A DNA stretch of 64,000 nt from JADJGC01 sp964617645 (GTDB taxonomy: Bacteria; Zixibacteria; MSB-5A5; CAIYYT01). Both the position numbers and the translations under genes were made by a program. Location: assembly GCA_964617645.1 (NCBI GenBank), contig CAZTYE010000007.1, positions 147,008 to 211,007 on the forward strand, written 5' to 3'. Position 1 is the stretch's first letter. Every line of letters begins with the position of its first letter. Below, piece by piece: positions 8,341-17,128 of this stretch. The notes under the pieces are model-generated. The model did not search any database and was not told the origin of the DNA. It worked only from the letters and a program-made list of their open reading frames with translations.

Positions 8341-8931
8341 ATAACTACCAAACGCAAGCCGGAAATCAGAGTTAACGAGATGATTCGTATCCCGGAAGTT
8401 CGTGTCATCGATCAGGATGGCGCGCAAATCGGGGTCATGCAAACCAGGGACGCTCTGGAGATGGCTTTCAGTCGAGGACTCGACCTGGTGGAGATTTCAC
8501 CGACCGCACGACCGCCGGTCTGCAAAATTCTTGATTTTGGACGTTACAAATACGAATTGCAGAAGAAGACGCGTGTTTCCAAGAAGAAACAGCACGCGAT
8601 TACCATGAAGGAGATGCAGTATCGTCCAAAAATCGAGGATCACGACTATCAGTTTAAGACTCGCCACGTGATCGACTTCCTCAAGGCCGGTCACAAGGTC
8701 AAAGTCATGGTACAGTTCCGCGGCCGCGAAATGGCCCATAAGGAGTTCGGCGAGCGACTGATGAAACAGATCGAAACTGATCTGGCCGAATTTGCGCTGG
8801 TGGAGATGGCGCCAAAGATGGAAGGGAACACGCTGACAATGGTCGTGAACCCGAAGCCGGAATTATTGAAGAGTAAAGGAATTGAGCATGCCGAAAGTAA
8901 AAACGAATCGGGCGGCGGCGAAGCGTTTTAA
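8341..8931 (+). CDS. infC: Translation initiation factor IF-3, predicted AUA start
   Basis: IF-3 binds the 30S subunit and proofreads the start codon. From 8341 the protein reads (M)TTKRKPEIRVNEMIRIPEV, which restores the conserved N-terminal RVNE-I segment that is lost if the first ATG (8380) is used. The remainder, including LVEISPTARPPVCKILDFG and the C-terminal domain, is typical. infC genes usually start on rare codons such as AUU so IF-3 can repress its own translation; AUA here would serve the same purpose (inference). The last ~24 residues extend past the usual C-terminus and overlap rpmI in another frame by 44 nt. Confidence 0.93.
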   Translation: MTTKRKPEIRVNEMIRIPEVRVIDQDGAQIGVMQTRDALEMAFSRGLDLVEISPTARPPVCKILDFGRYKYELQKKTRVSKKKQHAITMKEMQYRPKIEDHDYQFKTRHVIDFLKAGHKVKVMVQFRGREMAHKEFGERLMKQIETDLAEFALVEMAPKMEGNTLTMVVNPKPELLKSKGIEHAESKNESGGGEAF

Positions 8932-9085
8932 GAAAACCGCCACCGGCAAAGTTAAGCACAAGCACGGCTTCGCCCGCCATATTCTGACCAAGAAGTCGGC
9001 GAAGCGCAAACGGCAGATGCGCAGCCCGCAGTTCACTTCGAGCGCGGATGCCCGCAAGGTCAAGTACTTGCTGCCGTACGATTGA
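8888..9085 (+). CDS. rpmI: Ribosomal protein L35
   Basis: A small basic 50S protein of 65 residues, starting MPKVKTNRAAAKRF and carrying the KHKHGFARHILTKKS-type L35 core. ATG 8888 is chosen over the in-frame TTG 8882 because AAAGGA lies 7 nt before it and it gives the canonical N-terminus. The start lies inside the 3' end of infC (44-nt overlap, different frame), so translation of the two is probably coupled. Confidence 0.96.
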   Translation: MPKVKTNRAAAKRFKKTATGKVKHKHGFARHILTKKSAKRKRQMRSPQFTSSADARKVKYLLPYD

Positions 9086-9116
9086 TCGCACTCGCGAAGA
9101 CGAAGGAGTTATTGAT

Positions 9117-9467
9117 ATGCCACGCGCCACAAATAATCCGGCTTCCAAGCGCCGGCGCAAAAAAGTACTCGATCGCGCCAAAGGTAACTTTGGCGGCCGT
9201 TCGAAGCTGATCCGTACCGCTAAAGAAACCGTGCAGAAGGGTCTGACCTACGCGTATCGCGACCGTCGGAATCGCAAGCGCGAGTTTCGTCGCTTGTGGA
9301 TCACGCGCATTTCGGCGGCGTGCAGCGCCGTCGGTCTGACCTACTCAAAGTTTATTGCCGGTTTGAAGACCGCTGGGATTGAGCTTGATCGTAAGTCGCT
9401 CGCCGAGATGGCGGTGCGCGATCGGGCCGCGTTCACCAAACTTACCGAAATCGCCAAGACCGCCTGA
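9117..9467 (+). CDS. rplT: Ribosomal protein L20
   Basis: A 116-residue 50S assembly protein. It starts MPRATNNPASKRRRKKVLDR and continues AKGNFGGRSKLIRTAKE, then YAYRDRRNRKREFRRLWITR, all typical L20. ATG 9117 is preceded by AAGGAG; upstream in-frame residues are a non-homologous extension. In many bacteria L20 represses this operon by binding an mRNA pseudoknot. I see no clear copy of that site here. Confidence 0.97.
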   Translation: MPRATNNPASKRRRKKVLDRAKGNFGGRSKLIRTAKETVQKGLTYAYRDRRNRKREFRRLWITRISAACSAVGLTYSKFIAGLKTAGIELDRKSLAEMAVRDRAAFTKLTEIAKTA

Positions 9468-9472
9468 GGCCC

Positions 9473-10486
9473 ATGTCCGAGACCTCGACGGCGGACATTC
9501 TGGCGCAGGCTAAGGCCGAGCTGGCTGCCGCGGCGGCGCCGGAGCAAGTGGAGAATTGCCGGGTCAAGTACCTCGGTAAAAAGGGCGTAGTTACTGCGCT
9601 TCTTAAAGGCCTGGGCGATCTCGATCCCGAGCGTCGTCGCATCGTCGGCCAGGAGGTAAACTCCCTACGCGCCGACATCGAAGGCCTCATCGAAGAGAAG
9701 AAGTCGCAGGTCGGCGATCCCAAGGCGCGTGCGCGCAGTTCAGTCGACTACACGCTGCCGGGAAAGCGATATCCCAACGGCAAGTTGCATCCGATCACGC
9801 AGACCCTCAACGAAATCACCGATATTTTCCACGGCATGGGCTTCGAAGTAGCGCTCGGCCCCGAAGTGGAAACGGAATACTACAACTTTGGCGCGCTCAA
9901 CTTTCCGCCCGATCATCCGGCGCGCGACATGCAAGATACGTTTTACATCGGTAAGGACTTGCTTCTTCGTACCCACACCTCGCCGATTCAGGTGCGCGAA
10001 TTCGAGAAACGCAAACCGCCGGTGCGGATTATCGCCCCGGGACGGACTTATCGCCAGGAAGCAATTAGCGCCCGTTCCTACTGCGTCTTCCATCAGGTCG
10101 AAGGATTCTATGTCGACCACGACGTCACCTTTGCCGATCTCAAAGGCGTGTTAACCGCCTTTGCCCAGACGTACTTTGGTTCCGACGTCAAAATGCGTTT
10201 CCGCCCGAGCTTCTTTCCTTTCACCGAGCCGTCGGCGGAAGTCGATATCTCGTGTTTCCTCTGTGGCGGTAAAGGCTGCCGCATTTGTAAACATGAAGGC
10301 TGGCTGGAAATCCTCGGCTGCGGCATGATCGATCCCAACGTCTTCAAGGCCGTGAACTACGATCCGGAAGTCTACACCGGATATGCCTTCGGCATGGGTA
10401 TCGAACGCCTCGCAATGTTACGCCACCAAATCGACGATATTCGCTTGTTCTTCGACAACGATTTACGCTTCTTGAACCAGTTCTAA
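9473..10486 (+). CDS. pheS: Phenylalanyl-tRNA synthetase alpha subunit
   Basis: The catalytic subunit of the alpha2-beta2 enzyme, 337 residues. An N-terminal coiled-coil arm is followed by the class II core: GRTYRQEAISARSYCVFHQ (motif 2) and GMGIERLAMLRHQIDDIR (motif 3). A CFLCGGKGCRICK segment (CxxC-x4-CxxC) lies just before GWLEILGCGM and looks like a small metal-binding knuckle. From memory similar cysteines occur in many bacterial PheS, though not in E. coli. It starts 5 nt after rplT and 12 nt before pheT. Confidence 0.97.
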   Translation: MSETSTADILAQAKAELAAAAAPEQVENCRVKYLGKKGVVTALLKGLGDLDPERRRIVGQEVNSLRADIEGLIEEKKSQVGDPKARARSSVDYTLPGKRYPNGKLHPITQTLNEITDIFHGMGFEVALGPEVETEYYNFGALNFPPDHPARDMQDTFYIGKDLLLRTHTSPIQVREFEKRKPPVRIIAPGRTYRQEAISARSYCVFHQVEGFYVDHDVTFADLKGVLTAFAQTYFGSDVKMRFRPSFFPFTEPSAEVDISCFLCGGKGCRICKHEGWLEILGCGMIDPNVFKAVNYDPEVYTGYAFGMGIERLAMLRHQIDDIRLFFDNDLRFLNQF

Positions 10487-10498
10487 CCGGGTAACGGC

Positions 10499-12877
10499 AT
10501 GCAGATCTCATACAGTTGGCTGCGCGAACTTGTAGATTTTTCCCTCGACCCCGAACAGCTTCGCGATAAACTGACGTCGGTCGGTACCGCCGTGGAATCG
10601 GTAGAACCGGTGGCCGCCAATCTTGATAACATCGTCGTCGCCAAAATCGTGACCGCCGATCCACATCCCAAGCGCGGCGATCTCAAAGTCTGTCGTGTCG
10701 AGATGGGACGCGATATTCAAATGACTGTGGTCTGTGGCGCTCCGAACGCTCGCGCCGGCCTGAAGGCGCCGCTGGCTTTGCCCGGCGCAACGGTGCTGGG
10801 GGTCAAAGTCCAACCCACGGAAATCGCCGGCGTTGTATCCGAAGGCGTGCTATGCAGTCAGTACGAACTGGGTATCAGTGAAGACCATACTGGCCTGCTC
10901 GAGATCGAAAACTCGGCGAAATCCGGCGGTGACGTGCGCACGGCACTCAACCTCGACGATTTTATCGTCAGTTTTGATTTGACACCGAATCGCGCCGACT
11001 GTTTGTCGGCCATCGGCGTTGCGCGCGAAATCGCCGCGCTGACCGGCTCGCCGATCAAACGACCGTCGGCCGAAATCAAAGAATCCTCCGAGCCCGCGTC
11101 AGCACTGGTTGAAATCGGTATCGACGACCCGCAGGCCTGCCCGCGTTACGCCGCGCGTGTGATTCGCAATGTCAAGATCGGTCGCTCTCCCTGGTGGATG
11201 CAACAGCGCCTCTTGGCTTCCGGCATCCGCAGCATCAACAACGTCGTCGACATCACGAATTACGTGATGCTTGAGCTCGGCCAGCCGCTTCATGCTTTCG
11301 ACTACGACAATTTCGGTCAGCCGCGCGTATTGGTTCGCCGCGCCGCCGAGGGCGAGAAGTTCACCACTCTCGATGACGTTGAACGCAAACTTTCGCGCGA
11401 CGTCTTGTTAATCACCGACGGCAAGACTCCGGTTGCGATCGGAGGCATCATGGGCGGGCAGTACTCCGAGGTTAGCGAGAAAACTACCAATGTCCTCCTT
11501 GAGAGCGCGCATTTCAGCGCCTCAGTGATACGACGCGGCCGCCGCTATCTCGGAATGACGTCCGAATCACAGACGCGATTCGAGCGCGGCTGCGATCCCA
11601 ACATCGTAATCGCTGCGCTTGATCGGGCGGCGGCTCTGATCGAAAAATATGCCTCCGGGAAGGTCTGCGCCGGCGTGGTCGACTGTTATCCCGCCAAAAT
11701 CGAACCATTGAAGCTGGAACTACGCCCCAGCCGCGTCAATCAAATCCTCGATACCGATCTTTCGTCACCCACGATGATCGACGTGCTCAACGGACTGGAA
11801 TTCAAAGTAACGCCTGGAAAAAACCTCACGGTTGAAGTGCCGACGTTTCGTCCAGATGTGACGCGGGAAATCGACATCATCGAGGAAATCGCGCGCATCC
11901 ACGGGATTGACAAAATCCCGACCAAGATGCGTGCCGGCGGAAACCTCGTCGTTTCGCGGAGCGAGATTGACCGCTTTCAGGCGAAGTTACGCCAGGCGTT
12001 GTTGGGGCAAGGCTATTTCGAAGTGGTCTGCAACAGCATCGTTGATCCCCACATGGTCAAACTCGCCGAGCCGAACGCCGTTGGGGTCGAGATACTAAAC
12101 CCCATCTCCGAAGACCTTAAATGGCTCAGGCCGAATCTTCTCACCGGACTTTTGAATGTTGTCTATCAGAACGTCAGCCATCAAGTCCGCAACGTCAAGG
12201 TGTTCGAAACAGGAATCGTGATGTCTGAGAAACGCGGGGACGCTCCCACTGAACGCATGCGTGTTGGCTTCGCACTTTCGGGTAGTGACACCGGCGAAAA
12301 CTGGGCCTTCCATCCCGGTGAGTTCGGGCTGCATGATCTGCAGGGAGCGGTCGATGTTATCAGCAGCTTGCTGAATCAGCCACTGTTGATTTCTCCCGGA
12401 GAACATCCGGCGCTCGATCCCGGTTGTTCTTTTGTGATTTCGCTCAACAATGAAAACGTTGGCTTCTGCGGACAGGTTGGCGCGACCGTGCTGAAGGGCT
12501 TCTCCATCAAGTGCAATACCTACGCCGCAGAAATCGACTTCACAGCTTTGCTCCGTAACCGCCGCAAATCCCTGCCGTACGAGCCATTGCCGAAGTATCC
12601 CGGTTCAGAACGGGACATTGCCCTAATCGTTGACGAGTCAATTCAAAGCGGGCAGTTGATTAAAGCGATTCGCGATAGCGCCGATGAAACTGTAAGGGAG
12701 ATAGAGGTTTTCGACATCTACCGCGGCAAGCCTATACCAGCCGGAAAGAAATCTGCGGCCTACCGCCTGGGCTTCGGTGATGAAAGTAAAACTTTAACTG
12801 ATGACGATATAGATCGAACTGTAAACAAGATCGTTGAGTCGCTTAGGACTAGCTTCGGTGCGGAACTACGATCATAG
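10499..12877 (+). CDS. pheT: Phenylalanyl-tRNA synthetase beta subunit
   Basis: A 792-residue subunit of PheRS for tRNA binding and editing. Visible domains: an N-terminal tRNA-binding EMAP/OB-type domain (about 40-150), the B3/B4 editing region (SFDLTPNRADCLSAIGVARE), B5, a class II-like catalytic fold and a C-terminal ferredoxin-fold anticodon-binding domain (DIALIVDE, RLGFGDESKTLTDDDID). Full length, with no break. It completes the pheST pair. Confidence 0.97.
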   Translation: MQISYSWLRELVDFSLDPEQLRDKLTSVGTAVESVEPVAANLDNIVVAKIVTADPHPKRGDLKVCRVEMGRDIQMTVVCGAPNARAGLKAPLALPGATVLGVKVQPTEIAGVVSEGVLCSQYELGISEDHTGLLEIENSAKSGGDVRTALNLDDFIVSFDLTPNRADCLSAIGVAREIAALTGSPIKRPSAEIKESSEPASALVEIGIDDPQACPRYAARVIRNVKIGRSPWWMQQRLLASGIRSINNVVDITNYVMLELGQPLHAFDYDNFGQPRVLVRRAAEGEKFTTLDDVERKLSRDVLLITDGKTPVAIGGIMGGQYSEVSEKTTNVLLESAHFSASVIRRGRRYLGMTSESQTRFERGCDPNIVIAALDRAAALIEKYASGKVCAGVVDCYPAKIEPLKLELRPSRVNQILDTDLSSPTMIDVLNGLEFKVTPGKNLTVEVPTFRPDVTREIDIIEEIARIHGIDKIPTKMRAGGNLVVSRSEIDRFQAKLRQALLGQGYFEVVCNSIVDPHMVKLAEPNAVGVEILNPISEDLKWLRPNLLTGLLNVVYQNVSHQVRNVKVFETGIVMSEKRGDAPTERMRVGFALSGSDTGENWAFHPGEFGLHDLQGAVDVISSLLNQPLLISPGEHPALDPGCSFVISLNNENVGFCGQVGATVLKGFSIKCNTYAAEIDFTALLRNRRKSLPYEPLPKYPGSERDIALIVDESIQSGQLIKAIRDSADETVREIEVFDIYRGKPIPAGKKSAAYRLGFGDESKTLTDDDIDRTVNKIVESLRTSFGAELRS

Positions 12878-12886
12878 GACGGGGTC

Positions 12887-13153
12887 ATGAGTGGTCTGGA
12901 GAAACTTCAGTCAAAGGTCACGGAACTTGTCGCCAAGTTCGAAAACACTGTTGCCGAAAAGACCGAGCTTGAGGTCGAGTGCGCGGAACTACGTGCAGGG
13001 GTAAAGTCGCTCGAGCTACGTATCAAGGCATTGACAGCCGAGAACGCCCAGCTAACTAAAGCGCTGCAAACGACTAACGACGTAGCACTCAAGCGTATCT
13101 CGAAGATCGTTGACCGTATTGACCAGGCACAAGCCGAACTCAAAATTTCTTGA
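12887..13153 (+). CDS. Small coiled-coil protein, possible ZapB-type division factor
   Basis: An 88-residue protein that is almost wholly heptad repeats (LQSKVTELVAKFENTVAEK and onward) with no other domain. It starts 9 nt after pheT, with GGGG before the ATG. I do not recognise a family. Its size, all-coil composition and position before zapA resemble ZapB, the coiled-coil partner of ZapA, but that is inference from context and architecture only. Confidence 0.7.
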   Translation: MSGLEKLQSKVTELVAKFENTVAEKTELEVECAELRAGVKSLELRIKALTAENAQLTKALQTTNDVALKRISKIVDRIDQAQAELKIS

Positions 13154-13178
13154 CACCTATCTTTTAACTTTGTAACGT
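13150..13178 (+). promoter_or_regulatory. Predicted promoter upstream of zapA
   Basis: TTGACA at 13150-13155, a 17-nt spacer and TAACGT at 13173-13178. The -35 box overlaps the stop codon of the preceding coiled-coil gene. It would give a leader of roughly 70 nt for zapA. Confidence 0.45.
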
Positions 13179-13253
13179 ATCCATAAGGTGAACATAGATT
13201 TTGGGTTAGCGATTTGTCGTAGCTCTGGTTTGAACACTTGATTCACTGACGCG

Positions 13254-13559
13254 ATGGAAGATAAAAAACAAACCGTCACGGTAAACATTTACGGCGAAGA
13301 ATATCCAATACGGGGGGACGCCGATTCTGAATACATTATTCAGGTGGCCTCCTATCTCGATGCGAAGATGCGTGAAGTCGCAGATCGCAATGGAAACAAG
13401 TCGCCAGCGAAAGTTGCCATTTTGGCGGCTCTCAATATCACGGACGAGTTGTTCAAGGCCCGTCGGGCCTCTTCCGCTGAAGTGAAGAATCTCGAAGATA
13501 AGACGCAGACGATTTTGGAGTGGCTGGAGGCCAAATTGCCTTCGCCCTCGTCGCGCTGA
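13254..13559 (+). CDS. zapA: Cell division protein ZapA
   Basis: ZapA crosslinks FtsZ filaments at the division site. The 101-residue protein has the ZapA core: VTVNIYGEEYPIRGDADSEY, IIQVASYLDAKMREVADR, AILAALNITDELFKAR, then a C-terminal coiled coil. The start ATG 13254 has no strong ribosome-binding site, but the N-terminus matches the family well. Confidence 0.92.
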   Translation: MEDKKQTVTVNIYGEEYPIRGDADSEYIIQVASYLDAKMREVADRNGNKSPAKVAILAALNITDELFKARRASSAEVKNLEDKTQTILEWLEAKLPSPSSR

Positions 13560-13665
13560 TTCTCTGGGGCCAGATAACAAGCCTACCTTCGCTCTCCCCT
13601 AATCGTTCTTTACACATAAACGTGTCGGCCCGAATTGCGATCGGCGCCGATGGGAGTAGTTTTTT

Positions 13666-15231
13666 ATGCCGCAGATAGTGGTTCTCATTCTCGAGCTGCT
13701 CGGCGCGGCGGTGGTCGCCTCTTTGGTGACGTATTGGCTCGCCAGCAAGGCATCTTTTGGCCGGGTCAAACGCTCTGAAGCGGAGGCCAAACGCATCGTC
13801 GAAGACGCACTCAAAGAAGCCGAGATTAAAAAGAAAGAAGCGCTACTGGAAGCCAAGGATGAAGGCTACAAGGCAAAGGTGGCTTTCGAGCGGGAGCTTC
13901 AGGCCAAAAAGGCCGAATTCCAGAAGACGGAAAAGAAAATCTCCGAACGCGAAGCGAATGTCGATCGCAAGGTTGACATCCTCGACAAAAAAGAAAAAGA
14001 GATGCTCAATCGCGACAAGCTCTTACAGCATCGCGAGAAGGGTATCTCGAATCGCGAGAAAGAACTTGAGCAACTGGTTGCCGACCAAAACAAGCAGCTT
14101 GAGCGCATTGCCCAAATGACCGCCGAAGAAGCGAAGCGCGTCCTGATGGACAATCTCGTCGGCCAGGCAAAGATCGAAGCGGCCGCCATGATCAAGGAAA
14201 TCAAAGAGAAGGCGGAGCAGCAAGCCGAGAAAGAGGCCCGCGAACTAATCATCCAAGCAATCTACCGCTGCGCCGCCGAACATACCGTCGAGTCTACCGT
14301 TTCGGTTGTGCCGCTGCCAAACGACGAAATGAAAGGCCGCATCATCGGCCGCGAGGGGCGCAATATTCGCACGTTCGAAACTATGACCGGTGTCGATGTG
14401 ATCGTCGACGATACGCCTGAGGCTGTTATTCTGTCCGCCTATGATCCGGTGCGCCGCGAAATTGCGCGCATGGCTCTCGAACGTCTCGTTCAGGACGGTC
14501 GCATTCACCCGACGCGAATCGAAGAAGTCGTTGACAAAGCTCAAAAGGAAATGGCGATCATGGTACGCGAGGCCGGCGAACAAGCCTGTTTCGAGTTGGG
14601 GATACATGGACTTCATGATGATGTGGTTACCCTGATGGGCAAGCTCCGGTATCGAACCAGCTACGGCCAAAACGTGCTCGGGCACGTAAAGGAAGTTGCG
14701 ATGCTATGCGCTTTGATGGCCTCCGAGTTGGGTCTTGACCCGGAAGTCGCCAAACGTGCCGGATTTTTGCACGACATCGGCAAGGCCATTGATCGCGAAA
14801 CCGAGGGCACGCATACGCAAATCGGCATGGAGTTCTTGCGCAAGTACAACGAGCACGAATACGTCATCAATGCCGTGGGCTCTCACCACAACGACATCCC
14901 GCATATCTCGCCGTACGACGTGCTGGTGCAAGCCGCCGACGCCATCTCCGGCGCCCGACCGGGAGCGCGCCGCGAGCCGTTGGAAGGGTACATCAAGCGT
15001 CTGGAGAAGCTCGAAGAGATCGCGGATTCATTCAAAGGCGTTGCCAAGTCGTATGCGATTCAAGCAGGTCGCGAAGTGCGCGTGATTGTCGAAAACAACG
15101 AGATCGACGATGTCGGCGCTTCGGTGCTGGCGTCCGACATCGCGCGTAAAATCGAAGCAGATCTGGAGTATCCGGGTCAGATCAAGGTGACGGTCATCCG
15201 CGAGTCGCGCGCCGTCGAGTACGCGAAATAG
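13666..15231 (+). CDS. rny: Ribonuclease Y
   Basis: A membrane-anchored endoribonuclease that starts mRNA decay. The 521-residue protein has the full architecture: an N-terminal transmembrane helix (ELLGAAVVASLVTYWLA), a long Glu/Lys coiled coil (25-190), a KH RNA-binding domain with KGRIIGREGRNIRTFE, and an HD hydrolase domain with AGFLHDIGKAID and GSHHND. GGGAG precedes the ATG. The YmdB-like gene follows after 9 nt, a widely conserved pairing. Confidence 0.97.
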   Translation: MPQIVVLILELLGAAVVASLVTYWLASKASFGRVKRSEAEAKRIVEDALKEAEIKKKEALLEAKDEGYKAKVAFERELQAKKAEFQKTEKKISEREANVDRKVDILDKKEKEMLNRDKLLQHREKGISNREKELEQLVADQNKQLERIAQMTAEEAKRVLMDNLVGQAKIEAAAMIKEIKEKAEQQAEKEARELIIQAIYRCAAEHTVESTVSVVPLPNDEMKGRIIGREGRNIRTFETMTGVDVIVDDTPEAVILSAYDPVRREIARMALERLVQDGRIHPTRIEEVVDKAQKEMAIMVREAGEQACFELGIHGLHDDVVTLMGKLRYRTSYGQNVLGHVKEVAMLCALMASELGLDPEVAKRAGFLHDIGKAIDRETEGTHTQIGMEFLRKYNEHEYVINAVGSHHNDIPHISPYDVLVQAADAISGARPGARREPLEGYIKRLEKLEEIADSFKGVAKSYAIQAGREVRVIVENNEIDDVGASVLASDIARKIEADLEYPGQIKVTVIRESRAVEYAK

Positions 15232-15240
15232 CGAGGCGAC

Positions 15241-16062
15241 GTGCGCATATTGTTTATTAGCGACGTCATGGGAAAACCCGGGCGCTGGATTGTTTCGCAA
15301 CTGCTGCGGGATCTCAAAGCCGAACAGCGCATCGACTACACGATCTGCAACGTCGAAAACGCCGCCGGTGGTTTCGGCGTCACCAGAGAGATGTCGAAGA
15401 AAATGTTCACGTACGGCATCGATCTGCAGACCTCGGGGAATCACATTTGGGATCGCGAAGAGATTCGCGAGTATCTCAATTCCGGCCCCAAATTGATCCG
15501 TCCGGCGAATTTCCCTTCGGGCGCGCCGGGCAGCGGGATGTTTGTCGACAAGTTGCCGGATGGCCGGATGATCGCAACGATGAATCTCCAGGGGCGAATC
15601 TACATGAAAGAGATCGACTGCCCGTTCAAGACCGCGGACGGCGAACTTGCGCTACTGAATCGCCAGACGCCGATTGTGATCGTCGACTTCCACGCGGAAA
15701 CGACTTCCGAAAAGCAGGGCCTCGCTCATTATCTCGATGGACGAGTTTCAGCGGTGATCGGAACGCATACCCACGTGCAAACGGCGGACGAGAAAATTCT
15801 CGCGAAAGGCTCCGCCTACATCACTGATGCCGGAATGACCGGCCCGCACGATTCGATCATCGGCATGAAGCACGATGCCGCCATCAAGCGTTTTCTCACC
15901 GGCATGCCGTACAAGTTTCAGGTGGCGACCGACGATATCCGCATGCAGGGCGTCATCATCGAAGTCGACGACCAAACGGGACGTGCCCTCGGCATCGAGC
16001 GGTTCTCGCGCAGCGTGCCGAGCGGCGTCGGCGCGGTGTATTCCGACGACAGGGAACCATGA
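15241..16062 (+). CDS. YmdB-like metallophosphoesterase
   Basis: A 273-residue calcineurin-like phosphoesterase of the Bacillus YmdB family, a dimetal phosphodiesterase acting on cyclic nucleotides. Metal and active-site motifs are in place: RILFISDVMGKPGR, NVENAAGGFG, TSGNHIWDR, VDFHAE and GTHTHVQTADEKIL. The start is GTG 15241, 9 nt after rny, giving the canonical MRILFIGD-type N-terminus. The rny-ymdB order is conserved and suggests a link between RNA decay and this signal enzyme. Confidence 0.94.
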   Translation: MRILFISDVMGKPGRWIVSQLLRDLKAEQRIDYTICNVENAAGGFGVTREMSKKMFTYGIDLQTSGNHIWDREEIREYLNSGPKLIRPANFPSGAPGSGMFVDKLPDGRMIATMNLQGRIYMKEIDCPFKTADGELALLNRQTPIVIVDFHAETTSEKQGLAHYLDGRVSAVIGTHTHVQTADEKILAKGSAYITDAGMTGPHDSIIGMKHDAAIKRFLTGMPYKFQVATDDIRMQGVIIEVDDQTGRALGIERFSRSVPSGVGAVYSDDREP

Positions 16063-16946
16063 GTGCGCAAATCATCGACGGCATCGCCGTAGCGAACCGA
16101 ATCAAAGAAGAGTTGAAGGCCGAAGTCGCGACTTTAGCGACCAGAGGCGTTGTTCCGGGGCTCGCGGCAGTCCTGGTGGGCGATGATCCGGCATCGACGA
16201 TTTACGTCAATTCAAAGGCAAAGGCATGTAAGAAGCTGGCCATTTACTCGGAAGTCATTCGCAAACCTGCCGAAACCACGCAATCGGAATTGTTCGATCT
16301 TATCGATGCTCTCAACCACAACCGACAAATTTCTGGAATCCTCCTGCAGTCGCCGGTTCCAAAGCATCTGGACGAGTTTGCGGCGTGCCTCCGGATTAAT
16401 CCAATTAAGGACGTCGATGGCTTTCATCCCGACAACGTCGGCCGCTTGCTCATTGGCGAGCCTCGGTATCAATCGTGTACGCCGTATGGCGTTGTTGAGT
16501 TGCTTAAACGCCACAAGATTGAGACTGCCGGAATGGAAGTCGTCGTAATCGGTCGCTCCAACATCGTCGGCAAACCGCTGGCAGCGATGCTGATGCAAAA
16601 ATGGCCGACGACCAACGCTACCGTCACGGTTTGCCACTCAGCGACGCGAGACATTTTCGCCCACACGCGGCGCGCTGATATTGTGATCGCGGCCATCGGC
16701 AAACCGGAATTCCTGCGCGGCGAAAACATCAAGGACGGCGCTGTCGTCGTCGATGTGGGCATCAACCGCATTGAAGATCCACGAGAAGAAAGGGGCTACC
16801 GGATCGTCGGCGATTGTCACTTCGAATCATGCGCCGCCCGAGCCGCATGGATCACTCCGGTACCCGGCGGCGTCGGCCCCATGACGATTGCCATGCTGCT
16901 AAGCAACACCGTGGCCGCTGCGAAACTGCAAGCGCAATCGTCGTAG
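16059..16946 (+). CDS. folD: Methylenetetrahydrofolate dehydrogenase/cyclohydrolase
   Basis: A bifunctional enzyme of one-carbon metabolism interconverting 5,10-methylene-, methenyl- and 10-formyl-tetrahydrofolate. The 295-residue protein has the catalytic Tyr/Lys pair (STIYVNSKAKAC), KDVDGFHPDNVGRL, GRSNIVGKPLA in the NADP-binding fold, and PVPGGVGPMTIAMLL near the end. Its ATG overlaps the ymdB stop by 4 nt (ATGA), indicating co-translation. Confidence 0.96.
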   Translation: MSAQIIDGIAVANRIKEELKAEVATLATRGVVPGLAAVLVGDDPASTIYVNSKAKACKKLAIYSEVIRKPAETTQSELFDLIDALNHNRQISGILLQSPVPKHLDEFAACLRINPIKDVDGFHPDNVGRLLIGEPRYQSCTPYGVVELLKRHKIETAGMEVVVIGRSNIVGKPLAAMLMQKWPTTNATVTVCHSATRDIFAHTRRADIVIAAIGKPEFLRGENIKDGAVVVDVGINRIEDPREERGYRIVGDCHFESCAARAAWITPVPGGVGPMTIAMLLSNTVAAAKLQAQSS

Positions 16947-16974
16947 ACATGGAGCCGGAAAGTTCATTTTCGGC

Positions 16975-17002
16975 TTGCATCGGCAAGCGGATGCGTTATC
17001 CT
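16975..17002 (+). promoter_or_regulatory. Possible promoter for the cytochrome gene
   Basis: TTGCAT at 16975-16980, a 16-nt spacer and TATCCT at 16997-17002. It lies in the only sizeable gap between folD and the cytochrome gene. Confidence 0.35.
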
Positions 17003-17128
17003 CACCGCTCGCATTGGGAAAAGCTATTCGTGATCGTCTCAGGGCGAGCTGACGTCAACCTCTGAAATCTTAGTCGGTTTTACGCATGGCTTTCCGTCTT
17101 ACATCGCGTTCTCGAAAGGAATTGTAAC

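Noticed and set aside
16947..17128. Small gene between folD and the cytochrome (frame around 16950-17065)
   Set aside because: The open frame is a continuation of an out-of-frame folD shadow and has no own start signal or domain.
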